Positions 35,843 to 45,040 of a stretch of DNA of 64,000 nucleotides are shown piece by piece. The number at the start of each line of letters is the position of its first letter. The stretch's first letter is position 1. This DNA is from Thermoactinomyces sp. DSM 45891 (GTDB lineage: Bacteria > Bacillota > Bacilli > Thermoactinomycetales > Thermoactinomycetaceae). Position numbers and translations under genes: made by a program. Location: assembly GCF_900119485.1 (NCBI RefSeq), contig NZ_FPJZ01000001.1, positions 350,053-414,052 on the forward strand, given 5' to 3'. A model generated the notes under the pieces. The model ran no database searches. It was not told where the DNA came from and saw only the letters and a program-made list of their open reading frames with translations.

Positions 35843-36241
35843 TCACCCCCTTTTCTTCTGTGCTTCTACATAACTCTTAATCGTATCACTGGATACATTG
35901 CCTGCTGTACTAACAAAGAATGAACGTGTCCATAGACTCGGCAGATGCGACAAATGTTTGAATTCTTGTCTCAATCGTCTAGATGTCACTCCTTTCACTC
36001 TTGCCATGATATCTGATGGGGAATCTGTCGGAAGACAATTCAAGAATAAATGACAATGATCTGGCATGACTTCCATTGCCACAATGAGCCAATTATTTTC
36101 TTGGCATATTTCTGCTATGAATTGTTTGAATCGTTCTTCCACTTGATTTATCAATACCTTTCTTCGATAGCGTGGACAGAAAACAAAATGATAGTTGATT
36201 AAAGATACAGTCGTTTGAGTTCTTCGGTATTCTTGTTCCAT
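35843..36241 (-). CDS. tnpA: IS200/IS605 transposase TnpA (Y1 HUH)
   Basis: Single-strand transposase. 132 residues, full length. HUH motif His 62 and His 64 in DHCHLF, and catalytic Tyr 124 in SYVEAQKK. Looks intact, so the element may still move, or may have lost its ends' function only recently. TAATACAA-like promoter elements lie in its A/T-rich leader; the exact promoter is not assigned. Confidence 0.92.
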   Translation of the reverse strand: MEQEYRRTQTTVSLINYHFVFCPRYRRKVLINQVEERFKQFIAEICQENNWLIVAMEVMPDHCHLFLNCLPTDSPSDIMARVKGVTSRRLRQEFKHLSHLPSLWTRSFFVSTAGNVSSDTIKSYVEAQKKRG

Positions 36242-36351
36242 TAATCAATTGTATTAGTATACAATAATAACTGCAACGAATAAAACAAAAAATAAAAACT
36301 ACACTAAGCATCCCCGCAAGAGGGTACCGAGCAACGCCGTCCCTGGACATC

Positions 36352-36381
36352 AAAAAGACACCCATCATCTGTTAGGTGTCT
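36352..36381 (-). terminator. terminator of the collagen-like gene
   Basis: Stem AGACACC/GGTGTCT (36357-36381) followed on the minus strand by TTTTTG. It touches the left edge of the IS605 element. Confidence 0.75.
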
Positions 36382-36462
36382 GAATGAAATCTTTTACGAC
36401 TGACCTCCACTTATACAATAACCAAGGAATCTTCTCCCTTTGATCATTTATTTACTACGTGA

Positions 36463-37389
36463 TCAAGTAACTTGCAAAATAGTAATATTAGCTGTTCCAT
36501 TATCAAGACCAGCTCCAGAAGCACCTGAAGCATTAAATGCCGTGCTAAGGGTTTGACTCGGCAAAGAAACTTGAATAGTTTTTGCAATTGTAACACTTGA
36601 ACTATTACTAGCAGCATATATATATCCATTTGAAGGTACGAACAATGGCGCCCCATCTAAAAGTATTTGATATAACGAAATATCATCGTTACCTCCATCA
36701 GGTTGACCAGTAATAGTCGACGAAATTAAATAACTATGACCTCCATCAAGTACAATCGCACTAGAACCGGTTGCCATATTAATACCAGTTCCAACAGATT
36801 CAACGATATCCCATATAACAGAAGTAATTGCTCCTACAGGATAATTCCTAAATGTCGAATCCCCATTTGCATAAGAAGAGGCAATTCCTCCAGTAGGACC
36901 TTGGGTACCTACAGGACCTTGAGGACCTTGAGGACCTGTTGACCCTGCAACCCCCGAAGTCCCTGCTGGTCCCTGAGGTCCCGTTGATCCTGCAACCCCC
37001 GAAGTCCCTGCTGGTCCCTGAGGTCCTTGAGGTCCTGGCGGTCCCCCTGTTGGTCCTGGAGGCCCTGGCGGTCCTGGAGGTCCTATCGTAACAGGTGTTT
37101 CTAGTACATTTTCTAATTTTTCATTTAAGATATATTCTTTCTTTCCAATCGCATTAATGGTATCGCGAACACTTGCATTGATTGTCAGTAAGTCGCTAAG
37201 TGAAGGTTGAAAAGGAGTAGAGACTCCTGGAAGGGTTCCTAGAACGTATTGAAGCTTTTCTCCTTCTGCATTAATGATATGGCTAAGACCTAGTTCTTCT
37301 AATGCAATCGACGACAGTAGTAGGTTTACGGCATCTTCTCGGGTAATGTTTATGTTAGGTGAAATATTAGGTATATTTGCTTGAGACAT
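36463..37389 (-). CDS. collagen-like spore-surface protein (BclA type)
   Basis: 308 residues. Residues 1-60 (INITREDAVNLLLSSIALEE, GLSHIINAEGEKLQYVLGTL) match the N-terminal domain of many Bacillales spore-surface and exosporium collagen-like proteins. A Gly-X-Y tract of about 55-60 residues follows (103-162), including two copies of a 45-bp unit (GPAGTSGVAGSTGPQ). The last 140 residues form a TNF-like beta jelly roll, as in BclA and in other bacterial collagens. Predicted trimer forming a hair-like filament on the spore surface. The repeat tract is likely to vary in length between strains. It is preceded by AGGAGTGAAAGC. Confidence 0.88.
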   Translation of the reverse strand: MSQANIPNISPNINITREDAVNLLLSSIALEELGLSHIINAEGEKLQYVLGTLPGVSTPFQPSLSDLLTINASVRDTINAIGKKEYILNEKLENVLETPVTIGPPGPPGPPGPTGGPPGPQGPQGPAGTSGVAGSTGPQGPAGTSGVAGSTGPQGPQGPVGTQGPTGGIASSYANGDSTFRNYPVGAITSVIWDIVESVGTGINMATGSSAIVLDGGHSYLISSTITGQPDGGNDDISLYQILLDGAPLFVPSNGYIYAASNSSSVTIAKTIQVSLPSQTLSTAFNASGASGAGLDNGTANITILQVT

Positions 37390-37569
37390 GCTTTCACTCC
37401 TTTGTTATAGAATATGATTTATCATATTCATCCTATGTAGAGATTTATGTTAGGGAAACTCATGTATAGTCTAATTATCGATTTGATCTGGTGGAAACTT
37501 TGGTACGACTTTTCGATGATTCTACTGAACCGCTGTAAGTATACATTTGAATAACACAAAAGAGTTCCC

Positions 37570-37608
37570 AATGAAAAAAGCACCCTGTTTTTGAGTGCTT
37601 TTTTCATT
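37570..37608. terminator. bidirectional terminator after ptsG
   Basis: Stem AATGAAAAAAGCAC / GTGCTTTTTTCATT (14 bp), with T runs in both directions. Confidence 0.9.
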
Positions 37609-37610
37609 TG

Positions 37611-39557
37611 CTATTGAACGGTAATGGCTAATGGCTGTCCTTTTTGACATTGGGTTGTCTTTAGTTCGATTTTTTGTTCTTGAAGGTTGGTAAAGACGAT
37701 TGGGGTAATGATTGATTTTGCATGTTGTCTGACATAATCGAGATCGAAGGTTACGAGTTCTTGCCCCGCTTTGACATGATCCCCTTGTGCGATCTTGGCA
37801 GTGAATCCTTCTCCCTTTAATTGCACGGTATCAATGCCGATGTGGATGAGGATTTCTCGGCCACTTTGGGAACGAATGCCGATTGCGTGTTTCGATGGGA
37901 ATAGATTTACGACTTCTCCATCTACTGGGGATACCACGATTCCTTCTATCGGATCAATCGCAAATCCATCCCCCATCAGCTTATCTGCAAAGACTGGATC
38001 TGGAACTTCTTTAAGAGGCAACACTCTGCCTGTCATCGGAGCTAGGAGGCTTTCCGTTTCAGAACCAGTCCCGATGGAACTTGTCTCATTTGCTTCGACT
38101 GGAGTTTCCACCTTCTCTACCGGCTTAGGATTCTTCCCGGCTATAATGTCTTTCATTTGTTCCTTAATTTGATCCGATTTGGGACCAAAGATCGCTTGCA
38201 TATTGTTTCCAACTTCTAAAACCCCAGCAGCTCCCAGCGCTTTTAATTTCGCTTTGTCTACTTTTTTAGGGTCTTGAACCTGAATACGGAGTCGTGTAAT
38301 ACATGCATCCAGATGAGTTAAGTTATCTTTTCCACCAAAAGCTTCTAAAACTCCGTAAGCGAGAGAATTAGGGTGATCACCTGCATCATCCAAGTCCATC
38401 CCCTCTTCCGTCTCATCCTCCCGACCAGGGGTCTTCAGATTCCAGGTACGAATCGCAAACCGGAATCCAAAATAGTAGACTACAGCAAAAGCAAGACCAA
38501 CTGGAATAATCATCCATGAGTTTGTACTTATTTTCCAGTAGAGGAGATAATCAATCACGCCGCCTGAAAAGGTAAGCCCTGCCTTTACATTCAAAAGCGC
38601 CATGGTCATAAATGAAATACCCGCAAACACACAGTGTATTGCAAATAGAACGGGAGCTACAAACAGAAACGAAAATTCAATTGGCTCTGTAATTCCTGTT
38701 AAAAAGGAAGTAAGAGCTCCTGAAAGCATAATTCCTCCAACCACTTTTCTTCTTTCTGGACGAGCCTCTTGGTAAATAGCTAGAGCCGCCGCAGGTAAAC
38801 CAAACATCATAAATGGAAACTTCCCTGTTAAAAATGTTCCTGCTGTAGGATCCCCAGCGAAAAATCTAGCAACATCTCCCTTTACTACTTCCCCTGTTGA
38901 TTTCACATACTCCCCAAACTCGAACCAGAATGGTGCGTACCAGATATGGTGAAGACCAAATGGGATCAGTGCTCGCTCGATCACCCCAAAGATAAAGGCC
39001 GATAAAGCAAGATTCGCATGTAATACCATGTGTGAAAATGTATCAATTCCTGCTTGAATCGGTGGCCACACAAATGCAAAAATGAGGCCCAAAATAAAAG
39101 CTGAAGCCGCTGTAACAATGGGTACAAAACGCTTACCAGCAAAAAAACCTAGGAACGGGGGAAGCTCGATATCATGAAACTTCCTATATAATAAGGCGGC
39201 TACAACCCCAATGATAATCCCACCAAAAACCCCCATTGAGATGGTTTTAATTCCGAGTACAGGGGTTGTTTCCAGATGACGAAGAATGGCCATCTGTCCA
39301 AGCGTAGCGTTCATGATTAAATACCCGACCACGGCAGCTAAACCAGCTGATCCATCCCCATTTGTTAATCCGATTGCTACCCCGATCGCAAAAATGAGTG
39401 CTAGGTTCGCAAATATGACATCTCCCGCTTCGGACATTAATCCTATTTCTAGTGCACTACCTATTCCTAATAGCAATCCGGCTGCTGGAAGAATCGCCAC
39501 TGGAAGCATTAATGATTTCCCGATTTTCTGTAGGCTTCCAAATAGATTTTTAAACAC
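37611..39557 (-). CDS. ptsG: PTS glucose-specific EIICBA
   Basis: Glucose uptake with phosphorylation. 648 residues in the fused order EIIC (1-375, about ten helices; GITEPIEF at 288-295), EIIB (about 400-475; phospho-Cys 419 in DACITRL), linker, EIIA (about 505-640; phospho-His 572 in LIHIGID). GTG start at 39557 with AGGAGGG 7 nt upstream. Glucose is the likely substrate by overall similarity, though GlcNAc cannot be excluded from motifs alone. No antiterminator gene lies next to it, and I saw no RAT-type palindrome before it. Confidence 0.9.
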   Translation of the reverse strand: MFKNLFGSLQKIGKSLMLPVAILPAAGLLLGIGSALEIGLMSEAGDVIFANLALIFAIGVAIGLTNGDGSAGLAAVVGYLIMNATLGQMAILRHLETTPVLGIKTISMGVFGGIIIGVVAALLYRKFHDIELPPFLGFFAGKRFVPIVTAASAFILGLIFAFVWPPIQAGIDTFSHMVLHANLALSAFIFGVIERALIPFGLHHIWYAPFWFEFGEYVKSTGEVVKGDVARFFAGDPTAGTFLTGKFPFMMFGLPAAALAIYQEARPERRKVVGGIMLSGALTSFLTGITEPIEFSFLFVAPVLFAIHCVFAGISFMTMALLNVKAGLTFSGGVIDYLLYWKISTNSWMIIPVGLAFAVVYYFGFRFAIRTWNLKTPGREDETEEGMDLDDAGDHPNSLAYGVLEAFGGKDNLTHLDACITRLRIQVQDPKKVDKAKLKALGAAGVLEVGNNMQAIFGPKSDQIKEQMKDIIAGKNPKPVEKVETPVEANETSSIGTGSETESLLAPMTGRVLPLKEVPDPVFADKLMGDGFAIDPIEGIVVSPVDGEVVNLFPSKHAIGIRSQSGREILIHIGIDTVQLKGEGFTAKIAQGDHVKAGQELVTFDLDYVRQHAKSIITPIVFTNLQEQKIELKTTQCQKGQPLAITVQ

Positions 39558-39630
39558 CTTTTACCCTCCTGTTAACAAAAGACAATTAGATTCTTTTTCA
39601 TTCTGTTGTTTATTTTGTCCAAGAATAGAA

Positions 39631-39669
39631 AAAGCATGAATGAGTGACGAATTCTACTCATTCATGCTT
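39631..39669 (-). terminator. terminator of the SDR gene
   Basis: Stem AAGCATGAATGAGT / ACTCATTCATGCTT (14 bp) followed on the minus strand by TTTTTC. Confidence 0.85.
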
Positions 39670-39691
39670 CCTTACCTACGTACCTTATTTT

Positions 39692-40459
39692 TTATAAAAA
39701 TCGGAATCCTGATAGCCAGTGCCCGCCATCTACGGTAATGCAATCTCCGTTGATGAACCCTGCTTCTTCGGATAATAAAAACTTTGTAACACTTGCAATC
39801 TCTTCAGGGGTGCCGAAGCGTTTTAGTGGAACTTGTCGCTCGACCATTTTATAAGCTTTTTCGTCTTGAATCAGCTTATCCGTTCCGCCTGTACGTTCGA
39901 TTGGACCGGGTGCGATAGCATTTAATCGGATGCCATACTTGCTACCCCACTCGACAGCTAAGGTCTGGGTCATCGCGAGTACTCCCGCTTTGGCAGAAGC
40001 TGAATGAACGACACCCGCCGCCCCAGTCCAAGCATATGTAGCCACAATGTTTACAATGGAGCCTTTGATTCCTTTTTCAATCCAATAGCTCCCTACTGTA
40101 TTGGTACAATACCATGTACCGTTTAAGACAATATCAATAACAGAACGCCAGCCATTATTCGACAGCTTTTCAGCTGGTACGACGAAGTTACCTGCCGCAT
40201 TATTTACAAGATGATCAATGTTACCAAAGGTTTCATGGACCGTTTCCACCATTTCTTTTACTTTCTCTTCTTCTCTAACATCCAATACAAAGGTTAGTAC
40301 CTGTCCTGGAAACGTTTCATATTCCTTTTTCACTTCTTGCATACGCTCTTCATTACGAGCACATATGACAACGTTGGCTCCCTCTTGACAGAAACGCTGT
40401 ACCATTGCTTTTCCCATACCACTACTTCCACCTGTGACGATGACCGTTTTTCCTCTCAT
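39692..40459 (-). CDS. SDR oxidoreductase, 2,4-dienoyl-CoA reductase-like (YkuF-like)
   Basis: 255 residues, NADP-linked Rossmann fold: cofactor loop TGGSSGMGKAM (9-19), NNAAGNF (87-93), and a conserved C-terminal GPIERTGGTDKL with FINGDCITVDGGHW. In these peroxisomal-type dienoyl-CoA reductases the canonical Tyr-x-x-x-Lys is altered; here the region reads HSASAKAGVLAM. GAGGT precedes ATG 40459. Likely role in degrading unsaturated fatty acids. Closest known protein is B. subtilis YkuF. Confidence 0.85.
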   Translation of the reverse strand: MRGKTVIVTGGSSGMGKAMVQRFCQEGANVVICARNEERMQEVKKEYETFPGQVLTFVLDVREEEKVKEMVETVHETFGNIDHLVNNAAGNFVVPAEKLSNNGWRSVIDIVLNGTWYCTNTVGSYWIEKGIKGSIVNIVATYAWTGAAGVVHSASAKAGVLAMTQTLAVEWGSKYGIRLNAIAPGPIERTGGTDKLIQDEKAYKMVERQVPLKRFGTPEEIASVTKFLLSEEAGFINGDCITVDGGHWLSGFRFL

Positions 40460-40658
40460 CTTGCAACCTCATCTCTATGAATATTGATTGTTTAAATAAA
40501 TCTCTCACTTAAGCCTAGATGAGAGTTCTTCTAACGTCAAGGTACTATTTCTTACTCCAGTTTGAAAGGAACCTATTTTTTTACAATTGATATTTTCTTT
40601 ATCTTTATATACCATTTATAAGGACATTAAATACATACACCATGGAAGGAAGATCACC

Positions 40659-41072
40659 ATTCGTAGTAACTTTCGGGTTCAATGGAGCCTATACGTAGAT
40701 GCTAAAACCCAAGAAAAAGCCATGCTCATCTTTCAACTAGTTTCAGAAGCAATTGATTTACCTCTCCAAATTGAAAACTGCGAACCTTATTGGAGAAATC
40801 GCAGTCAATATGAAATTACATTCACAACGACGTGGGAAGGTGTAACCCCTCCAGAAGCCGTTTTCCGCACGTTAGCCGCCGCAGATACACTAGCATGGGA
40901 GTGGAATGTACGGTGCCCAGTGGAATGGGAAGACGGGTTGTTCGAATTTGGAGGACAGTCTGTTAAGACGAAATTAGCTAACTTATTATGGATTGGATTT
41001 GAATTAGAAAAGGAAGTCGCTCAAAAACAATCCATACAAGAAGGTACTGTATACGAGACGAAAATCCCCTAG
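40659..41072 (+). CDS. hypothetical protein, probable ATT start
   Basis: 137 residues, cytosolic, rich in Trp and Glu; I do not recognise it. The frame opens at TTG 40587, but no ribosome site precedes that codon. TTGATA (40587-40592), a 17-nt spacer and TACCAT (40610-40615) look like a promoter that would start the RNA downstream of it. A strong AAGGAAG (40646-40652) lies 6 nt before ATT at 40659, the same frame, with no ATG/GTG/TTG in reach. ATT is thus the likely start, as in infC. Secondary structure appears alpha-beta, with two repeats of a strand-helix unit. Confidence 0.6.
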   Translation: MRSNFRVQWSLYVDAKTQEKAMLIFQLVSEAIDLPLQIENCEPYWRNRSQYEITFTTTWEGVTPPEAVFRTLAAADTLAWEWNVRCPVEWEDGLFEFGGQSVKTKLANLLWIGFELEKEVAQKQSIQEGTVYETKIP

Positions 41073-41095
41073 AAAGGGGATTTTCTTGTTTTCAT
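41060..41095. terminator. bidirectional terminator
   Basis: Stem GAAAATCCCCT / AGGGGATTTTC (41060-41085) overlapping the stop of the plus-strand gene and lying just beyond the gcvPB stop. Confidence 0.7.
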
Positions 41096-42553
41096 TTATG
41101 ATTTGCTATAACGTAACACAGGTTTTCTGGCAGCTGTTACTTCATCAAGGCGTCGTACGATCGTATGATGAGGTGCTTCTTGCACAACTTCCGGTGTCTC
41201 TTCCGCCTCACGAGCGATTTGGATCATCGCGTCAATAAATTTATCTAATGTTTCCTTACTCTCCGTCTCGGTTGGCTCAATCATCAGGCACTCATCTACA
41301 ATAAGCGGGAAGTAAATCGTAGGTGGGTGATAGCCAAAGTCTAAGAGGCGTTTTGCCATATCCAAGGTACGAACCCCTTGTTCCTTCTGGCGATTTCCTG
41401 ATAAGACAAATTCATGCTTACAGTGCTGGGTAAACGGTACATCAAAGTAAGGTGCTAGGCGATGCATCATGTAGTTCGCATTTAGCACAGCATATTCGGA
41501 TACTTGCTTTAAGCCGTCTGGACCCATGGTGCGAATATACGTATAGGCACGGACTAAGATACCGAAGTTGCCATAATACCCTTTGATTCTTCCGATCGAA
41601 TGAGGCATGTCATGATCGAAGAAGTATCTACCATCTTCACGCTGGCGAACCATCGGCTTCGGTAGATATGGGATTAGATCTTTCTTTACACCTACCGGAC
41701 CTGCACCAGGTCCACCACCGCCATGTGGAGTTGTAAAGGTTTTATGTAGGTTTAGATGCACTACATCAAACCCCATATCCCCTGGACGAGCATAGCCTAA
41801 AATTGCGTTCGCATTGGCCCCATCATAGTAGAGGAGTCCGCCTGCTTCATGCACTAGGTCCGCGATCCATTTGATCTCTTCTTCAAAAAGTCCAAGTGTA
41901 TTGGGATTGGTCATCATCAAAGCAGCAGTATCGTTTCCAAGAGCCTCTTTTAATGCTTCTACATCAACGAGTCCCTTTTCATTGGAAGGGATTGTAATCG
42001 TTTCAAAGCCAGCCACAGTCGCGGAAGCTGGATTCGTACCGTGAGCAGAGTCTGGTACGATCACCTTATTACGCTTAAAGTCTCCACGGTTTTCATGGTA
42101 GGCACGGATCATCATCAATCCGGTCCACTCACCTTGCGCACCAGCAGCCGATTGCACCGTTACATCATCCATACCGGTAATCTCTGATAAATCTTGTTGT
42201 AATTCAAACAACAGTTGGAGTGCCCCTTGCACGCTCTCCTCTGCTTGATACGGGTGAATCTTCGAGAATCCTGGGTACCGTGCTACATCTTCATTGATTT
42301 TTGGATTGTATTTCATCGTACACGACCCAAGCGGATAGAAACCATTATCTATCCCGTGGTTACGGCGTGATAACTCGGTATAATGGCGCATGAGGTCCAG
42401 TTCTGCAACCTCTGGTAACTCAGCCGGGACCTCGCGCATGAATTGTGCAGGAAGTCCTTCTGTTTCAGGTACATCGCTTGCAGGTAAACTGTAAGAAATA
42501 CGACCCGGCCTACTCATCTCAAAAATGAGTTGTTTCGCTGTCTCTCTGCTCAT
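41096..42553 (-). CDS. gcvPB: glycine dehydrogenase (decarboxylating) subunit 2
   Basis: PLP-bearing half of the two-gene P protein of the glycine cleavage system. 485 residues. PLP Lys is K271 in NLHKTFTTPHGGGGPG; YPLGSCTMKYNP (73-84) and SAHGTNPAS are conserved. ATG overlaps the gcvPA stop (ATGA). Third gene of the gcvT-gcvPA-gcvPB operon. Confidence 0.97.
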   Translation of the reverse strand: MSRETAKQLIFEMSRPGRISYSLPASDVPETEGLPAQFMREVPAELPEVAELDLMRHYTELSRRNHGIDNGFYPLGSCTMKYNPKINEDVARYPGFSKIHPYQAEESVQGALQLLFELQQDLSEITGMDDVTVQSAAGAQGEWTGLMMIRAYHENRGDFKRNKVIVPDSAHGTNPASATVAGFETITIPSNEKGLVDVEALKEALGNDTAALMMTNPNTLGLFEEEIKWIADLVHEAGGLLYYDGANANAILGYARPGDMGFDVVHLNLHKTFTTPHGGGGPGAGPVGVKKDLIPYLPKPMVRQREDGRYFFDHDMPHSIGRIKGYYGNFGILVRAYTYIRTMGPDGLKQVSEYAVLNANYMMHRLAPYFDVPFTQHCKHEFVLSGNRQKEQGVRTLDMAKRLLDFGYHPPTIYFPLIVDECLMIEPTETESKETLDKFIDAMIQIAREAEETPEVVQEAPHHTIVRRLDEVTAARKPVLRYSKS

Positions 42554-43896
42554 AGTAGTCCCTCCAATGCCACTGCCAACTGTTCAATTTCCTCTTGGGT
42601 GCGAAGCTCGGTTACAGCAACTAACATATGATTTTGGTATTCTGGATAAGCTTTACCTAAGTCGTAACCACCAATAATGCCATGTTCCAATAGCTTTCGA
42701 TTTACCTCTGAAACCGGGCCATTTACCTTAATCACAAATTCATTAAAAAATGGTTTTTCATGAGCGAGTTCGACCCCACTCACTTGCAACAAACGTTGCT
42801 TAGCAAAATGTGCTTTCTTCACATTTAATGACGCTACATCCTGCATCCCTTGTTTCCCTAAAGCAGACATATAAACGGAAGCCGCTAGAGCCATCAGCGC
42901 TTGATTTGAGCAAATGTTAGAAGTTGCTTTGTCGCGCCTGATATGTTGTTCACGAGCTTGTAGAGTTAGTACAAAACCGCGTTTTCCGTCCTCATCCACG
43001 GTTTGACCTACGATACGTCCTGGTAGACGGCGCATTAGGGCCTTTGTGGTCGCAAAGTAGCCACAGTGCGGACCTCCAAACTGTGGAAGAATGCCGAGTG
43101 ATTGCGCATCTCCTACTACAATATCTGCCTTAAAGGCACCTGGAGGTTGTAGGATTCCCAAAGAAAGTGGGTTAGAGCTTACAACGAGCAACCCCTTGTG
43201 CTTATGTGCGATCTGCTCAATTTGGCTGAGGTCTTCAAGGTTTCCTAAGAAGTTTGGATACTGAACGATAACCGCCGCCGTATCTTCATCTGCCACTTCT
43301 TCTAAGCGAGTCAAATCGGTTACTCCATCTTGCAAAGGAATCTCGACCACTTCATAACCAAGCCCTTTTGCATTCGTCAATAGGATCTCACGCGCTTCCG
43401 GATGAACCGCTCTGGAAACAACCACTTTTTTCTTCTTTGTATGAGAAAATGCGAGTGCCGCCGCTTCTGCTAGAGCGGTTGGGCCGTCGTACATCGAGGA
43501 GTTAGCTACATCCATACCGGTTAACTCACAAATCATCGACTGAAATTCAAAAATAGCTTGCAGTTCACCTTGGCTAATCTCTGGCTGGTAAGGAGTATAA
43601 GCTGTATAAAATTCTGAACGAGAGATAACATGTCCCACTACACTTGGTACATAATGCTCATACACGCCAGCCCCTAAAAAAGAAACGTACTGATCCAAGT
43701 TTGCATTTTTTCCCGATAAACGTTGCATATGCTTCACCAATACTGGTTCTGGCAATGCCTTAGGAATCGCCAATTCCCCGTGGAAACGGACATTTTCAGG
43801 AATCTCTGCAAATAATTCTTCCGTTGTCTGGACTCCGATCGTTTCAAGCATTTCTTTCCGATCTTGTTCTGTCATTGGTAAATAACGAAATGTCAT
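42550..43896 (-). CDS. gcvPA: glycine dehydrogenase (decarboxylating) subunit 1
   Basis: Non-PLP half of the P protein. 448 residues from ATG 43896 (GGAGGAG about 6 nt upstream, the frame opens six codons earlier). FLGAGVYEHYVPSVV, TAYTPYQPEISQGELQ and the inactive-fold-type-I stretch NSSMYDGPTALAEA identify it. Co-translated with gcvPB. Confidence 0.97.
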   Translation of the reverse strand: MTFRYLPMTEQDRKEMLETIGVQTTEELFAEIPENVRFHGELAIPKALPEPVLVKHMQRLSGKNANLDQYVSFLGAGVYEHYVPSVVGHVISRSEFYTAYTPYQPEISQGELQAIFEFQSMICELTGMDVANSSMYDGPTALAEAAALAFSHTKKKKVVVSRAVHPEAREILLTNAKGLGYEVVEIPLQDGVTDLTRLEEVADEDTAAVIVQYPNFLGNLEDLSQIEQIAHKHKGLLVVSSNPLSLGILQPPGAFKADIVVGDAQSLGILPQFGGPHCGYFATTKALMRRLPGRIVGQTVDEDGKRGFVLTLQAREQHIRRDKATSNICSNQALMALAASVYMSALGKQGMQDVASLNVKKAHFAKQRLLQVSGVELAHEKPFFNEFVIKVNGPVSEVNRKLLEHGIIGGYDLGKAYPEYQNHMLVAVTELRTQEEIEQLAVALEGLL

Positions 43897-43925
43897 CCTT
43901 TTCTCCTCCTCCAAAACCGTAGATG

Positions 43926-45020
43926 CTATTTTGCTCGTTTGTAAAAAGGCGCTTTTACAATTTTGGCACGCACACGTTTTCCACGAATTTCAATTTCTAC
44001 TTCTTCCCCTAAAACGGCATATTCACTTTTAATGAGTGCTAATCCAATATTAATTTTTAGAGTAGGCGACTGCGTTCCCGTGGTAACTTCACCGATTAGC
44101 TCCCCTCCTTGATAGACAGGATAATGAGTACGCGGGATACCACGGTCAATCATTTCCAGTCCAACCAGTTTCCGAGGCGCTCCCTGCTCTTTTTGAAGGG
44201 CAAGAGCATCACGACCGATATAATCCCCTTTATCCACTTTTACTGCAAAGCCCATCCCCGCTTCGATCGGAGAGATCGTTGCTGAAAGTTCTTGCCCATA
44301 AAGAGGTAACTTTGCTTCAAAGCGCAATGTATCCCTAGCCCCAAGTCCACAAGGCAAAAGACCGTCCTCTTTCCCTGTTTCAAGGAGTAAGTTCCATATA
44401 GCAGGAGCATGTTTGCTTCCAAAATAGAGCTCAAACCCATCTTCACCTGTGTAACCAGAACGAGATATAAGAGTAGGAACTCCGCCAATCTCGATATCAT
44501 TTAAAAACGTAAATGGACGCAGACTACTCAGGTCTTCCTCTGTAAGACGTTGCAGAATTGTTTCCGCAAGGGGTCCTTGTATTGCAATCTGGGCAACCTG
44601 ATCCGAAATATGAGTAACGGTTACATCCCCTGTCCTATGTTGATTAATCCAGTCCACATCTTTATCAATATTCCCTGCATTAATCACAAGGAGATACTTC
44701 TGTTCGCCTGTGCGATAAACCAATAAATCATCTACGGTACCGCCATCTGGATAACACATTAACGTATACTGAGCCTGCCCGATAGAAATCTTAGATGCAT
44801 CATTTGTCGTAAGCTTCTGAACTAAAGCTAAGCTATCTGGTCCTGATACTTCCACCTCTCCCATATGCGAGACGTCAAACAACCCGGCACGAGTACGAAC
44901 CGCCTCATGTTCTTCTTTGATGCTCGAAAATTGAACAGGCATTTCCCAACCGCCAAATGGGACCAATTTCGCTTGATCCTTGTACGCGTCAAATAGCGCA
45001 GTACGCTTTAATTGCTCCAT
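43926..45020 (-). CDS. gcvT: aminomethyltransferase (T protein)
   Basis: Moves the methylene group of aminomethyl-lipoyl-GcvH to tetrahydrofolate, freeing ammonia. 364 residues from ATG 45020 with GGAGGTG 6 nt upstream. Substrate-site motifs FDVSHMGEV, TNDASKISIGQAQYTLM, RSGYTGEDGFE and LGARDTLRFEAKLPLYG are intact. It follows the glycine riboswitch; gcvH is not in the window, but lipM, which feeds it, is at 34.7 kb. Confidence 0.97.
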   Translation of the reverse strand: MEQLKRTALFDAYKDQAKLVPFGGWEMPVQFSSIKEEHEAVRTRAGLFDVSHMGEVEVSGPDSLALVQKLTTNDASKISIGQAQYTLMCYPDGGTVDDLLVYRTGEQKYLLVINAGNIDKDVDWINQHRTGDVTVTHISDQVAQIAIQGPLAETILQRLTEEDLSSLRPFTFLNDIEIGGVPTLISRSGYTGEDGFELYFGSKHAPAIWNLLLETGKEDGLLPCGLGARDTLRFEAKLPLYGQELSATISPIEAGMGFAVKVDKGDYIGRDALALQKEQGAPRKLVGLEMIDRGIPRTHYPVYQGGELIGEVTTGTQSPTLKINIGLALIKSEYAVLGEEVEIEIRGKRVRAKIVKAPFYKRAK

Positions 45021-45040
45021 GACCAGCACCTCCAAATAAA

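Larger units (their letters stand above)
35532..36345 (-). mobile_element. IS200/IS605-family element with deleted tnpB
   Basis: Reads on the minus strand: left end hairpin region about 36300-36345 (CCC/GGG around TCTTGC), tnpA 36241-35843, tnpB stub 35838-35679, and right end with the small CGACT/AGTCG hairpin at 35543-35554 and final TGTCAA near 35533. No inverted repeats or target duplication, as expected. Boundaries are estimates. It sits between lipM and the collagen-like gene. Confidence 0.85.

Noticed and set aside
36900..37085. Repeated units resembling a CRISPR or minisatellite
   Set aside because: They are in-frame Gly-X-Y codons of the collagen-like gene with no spacers.
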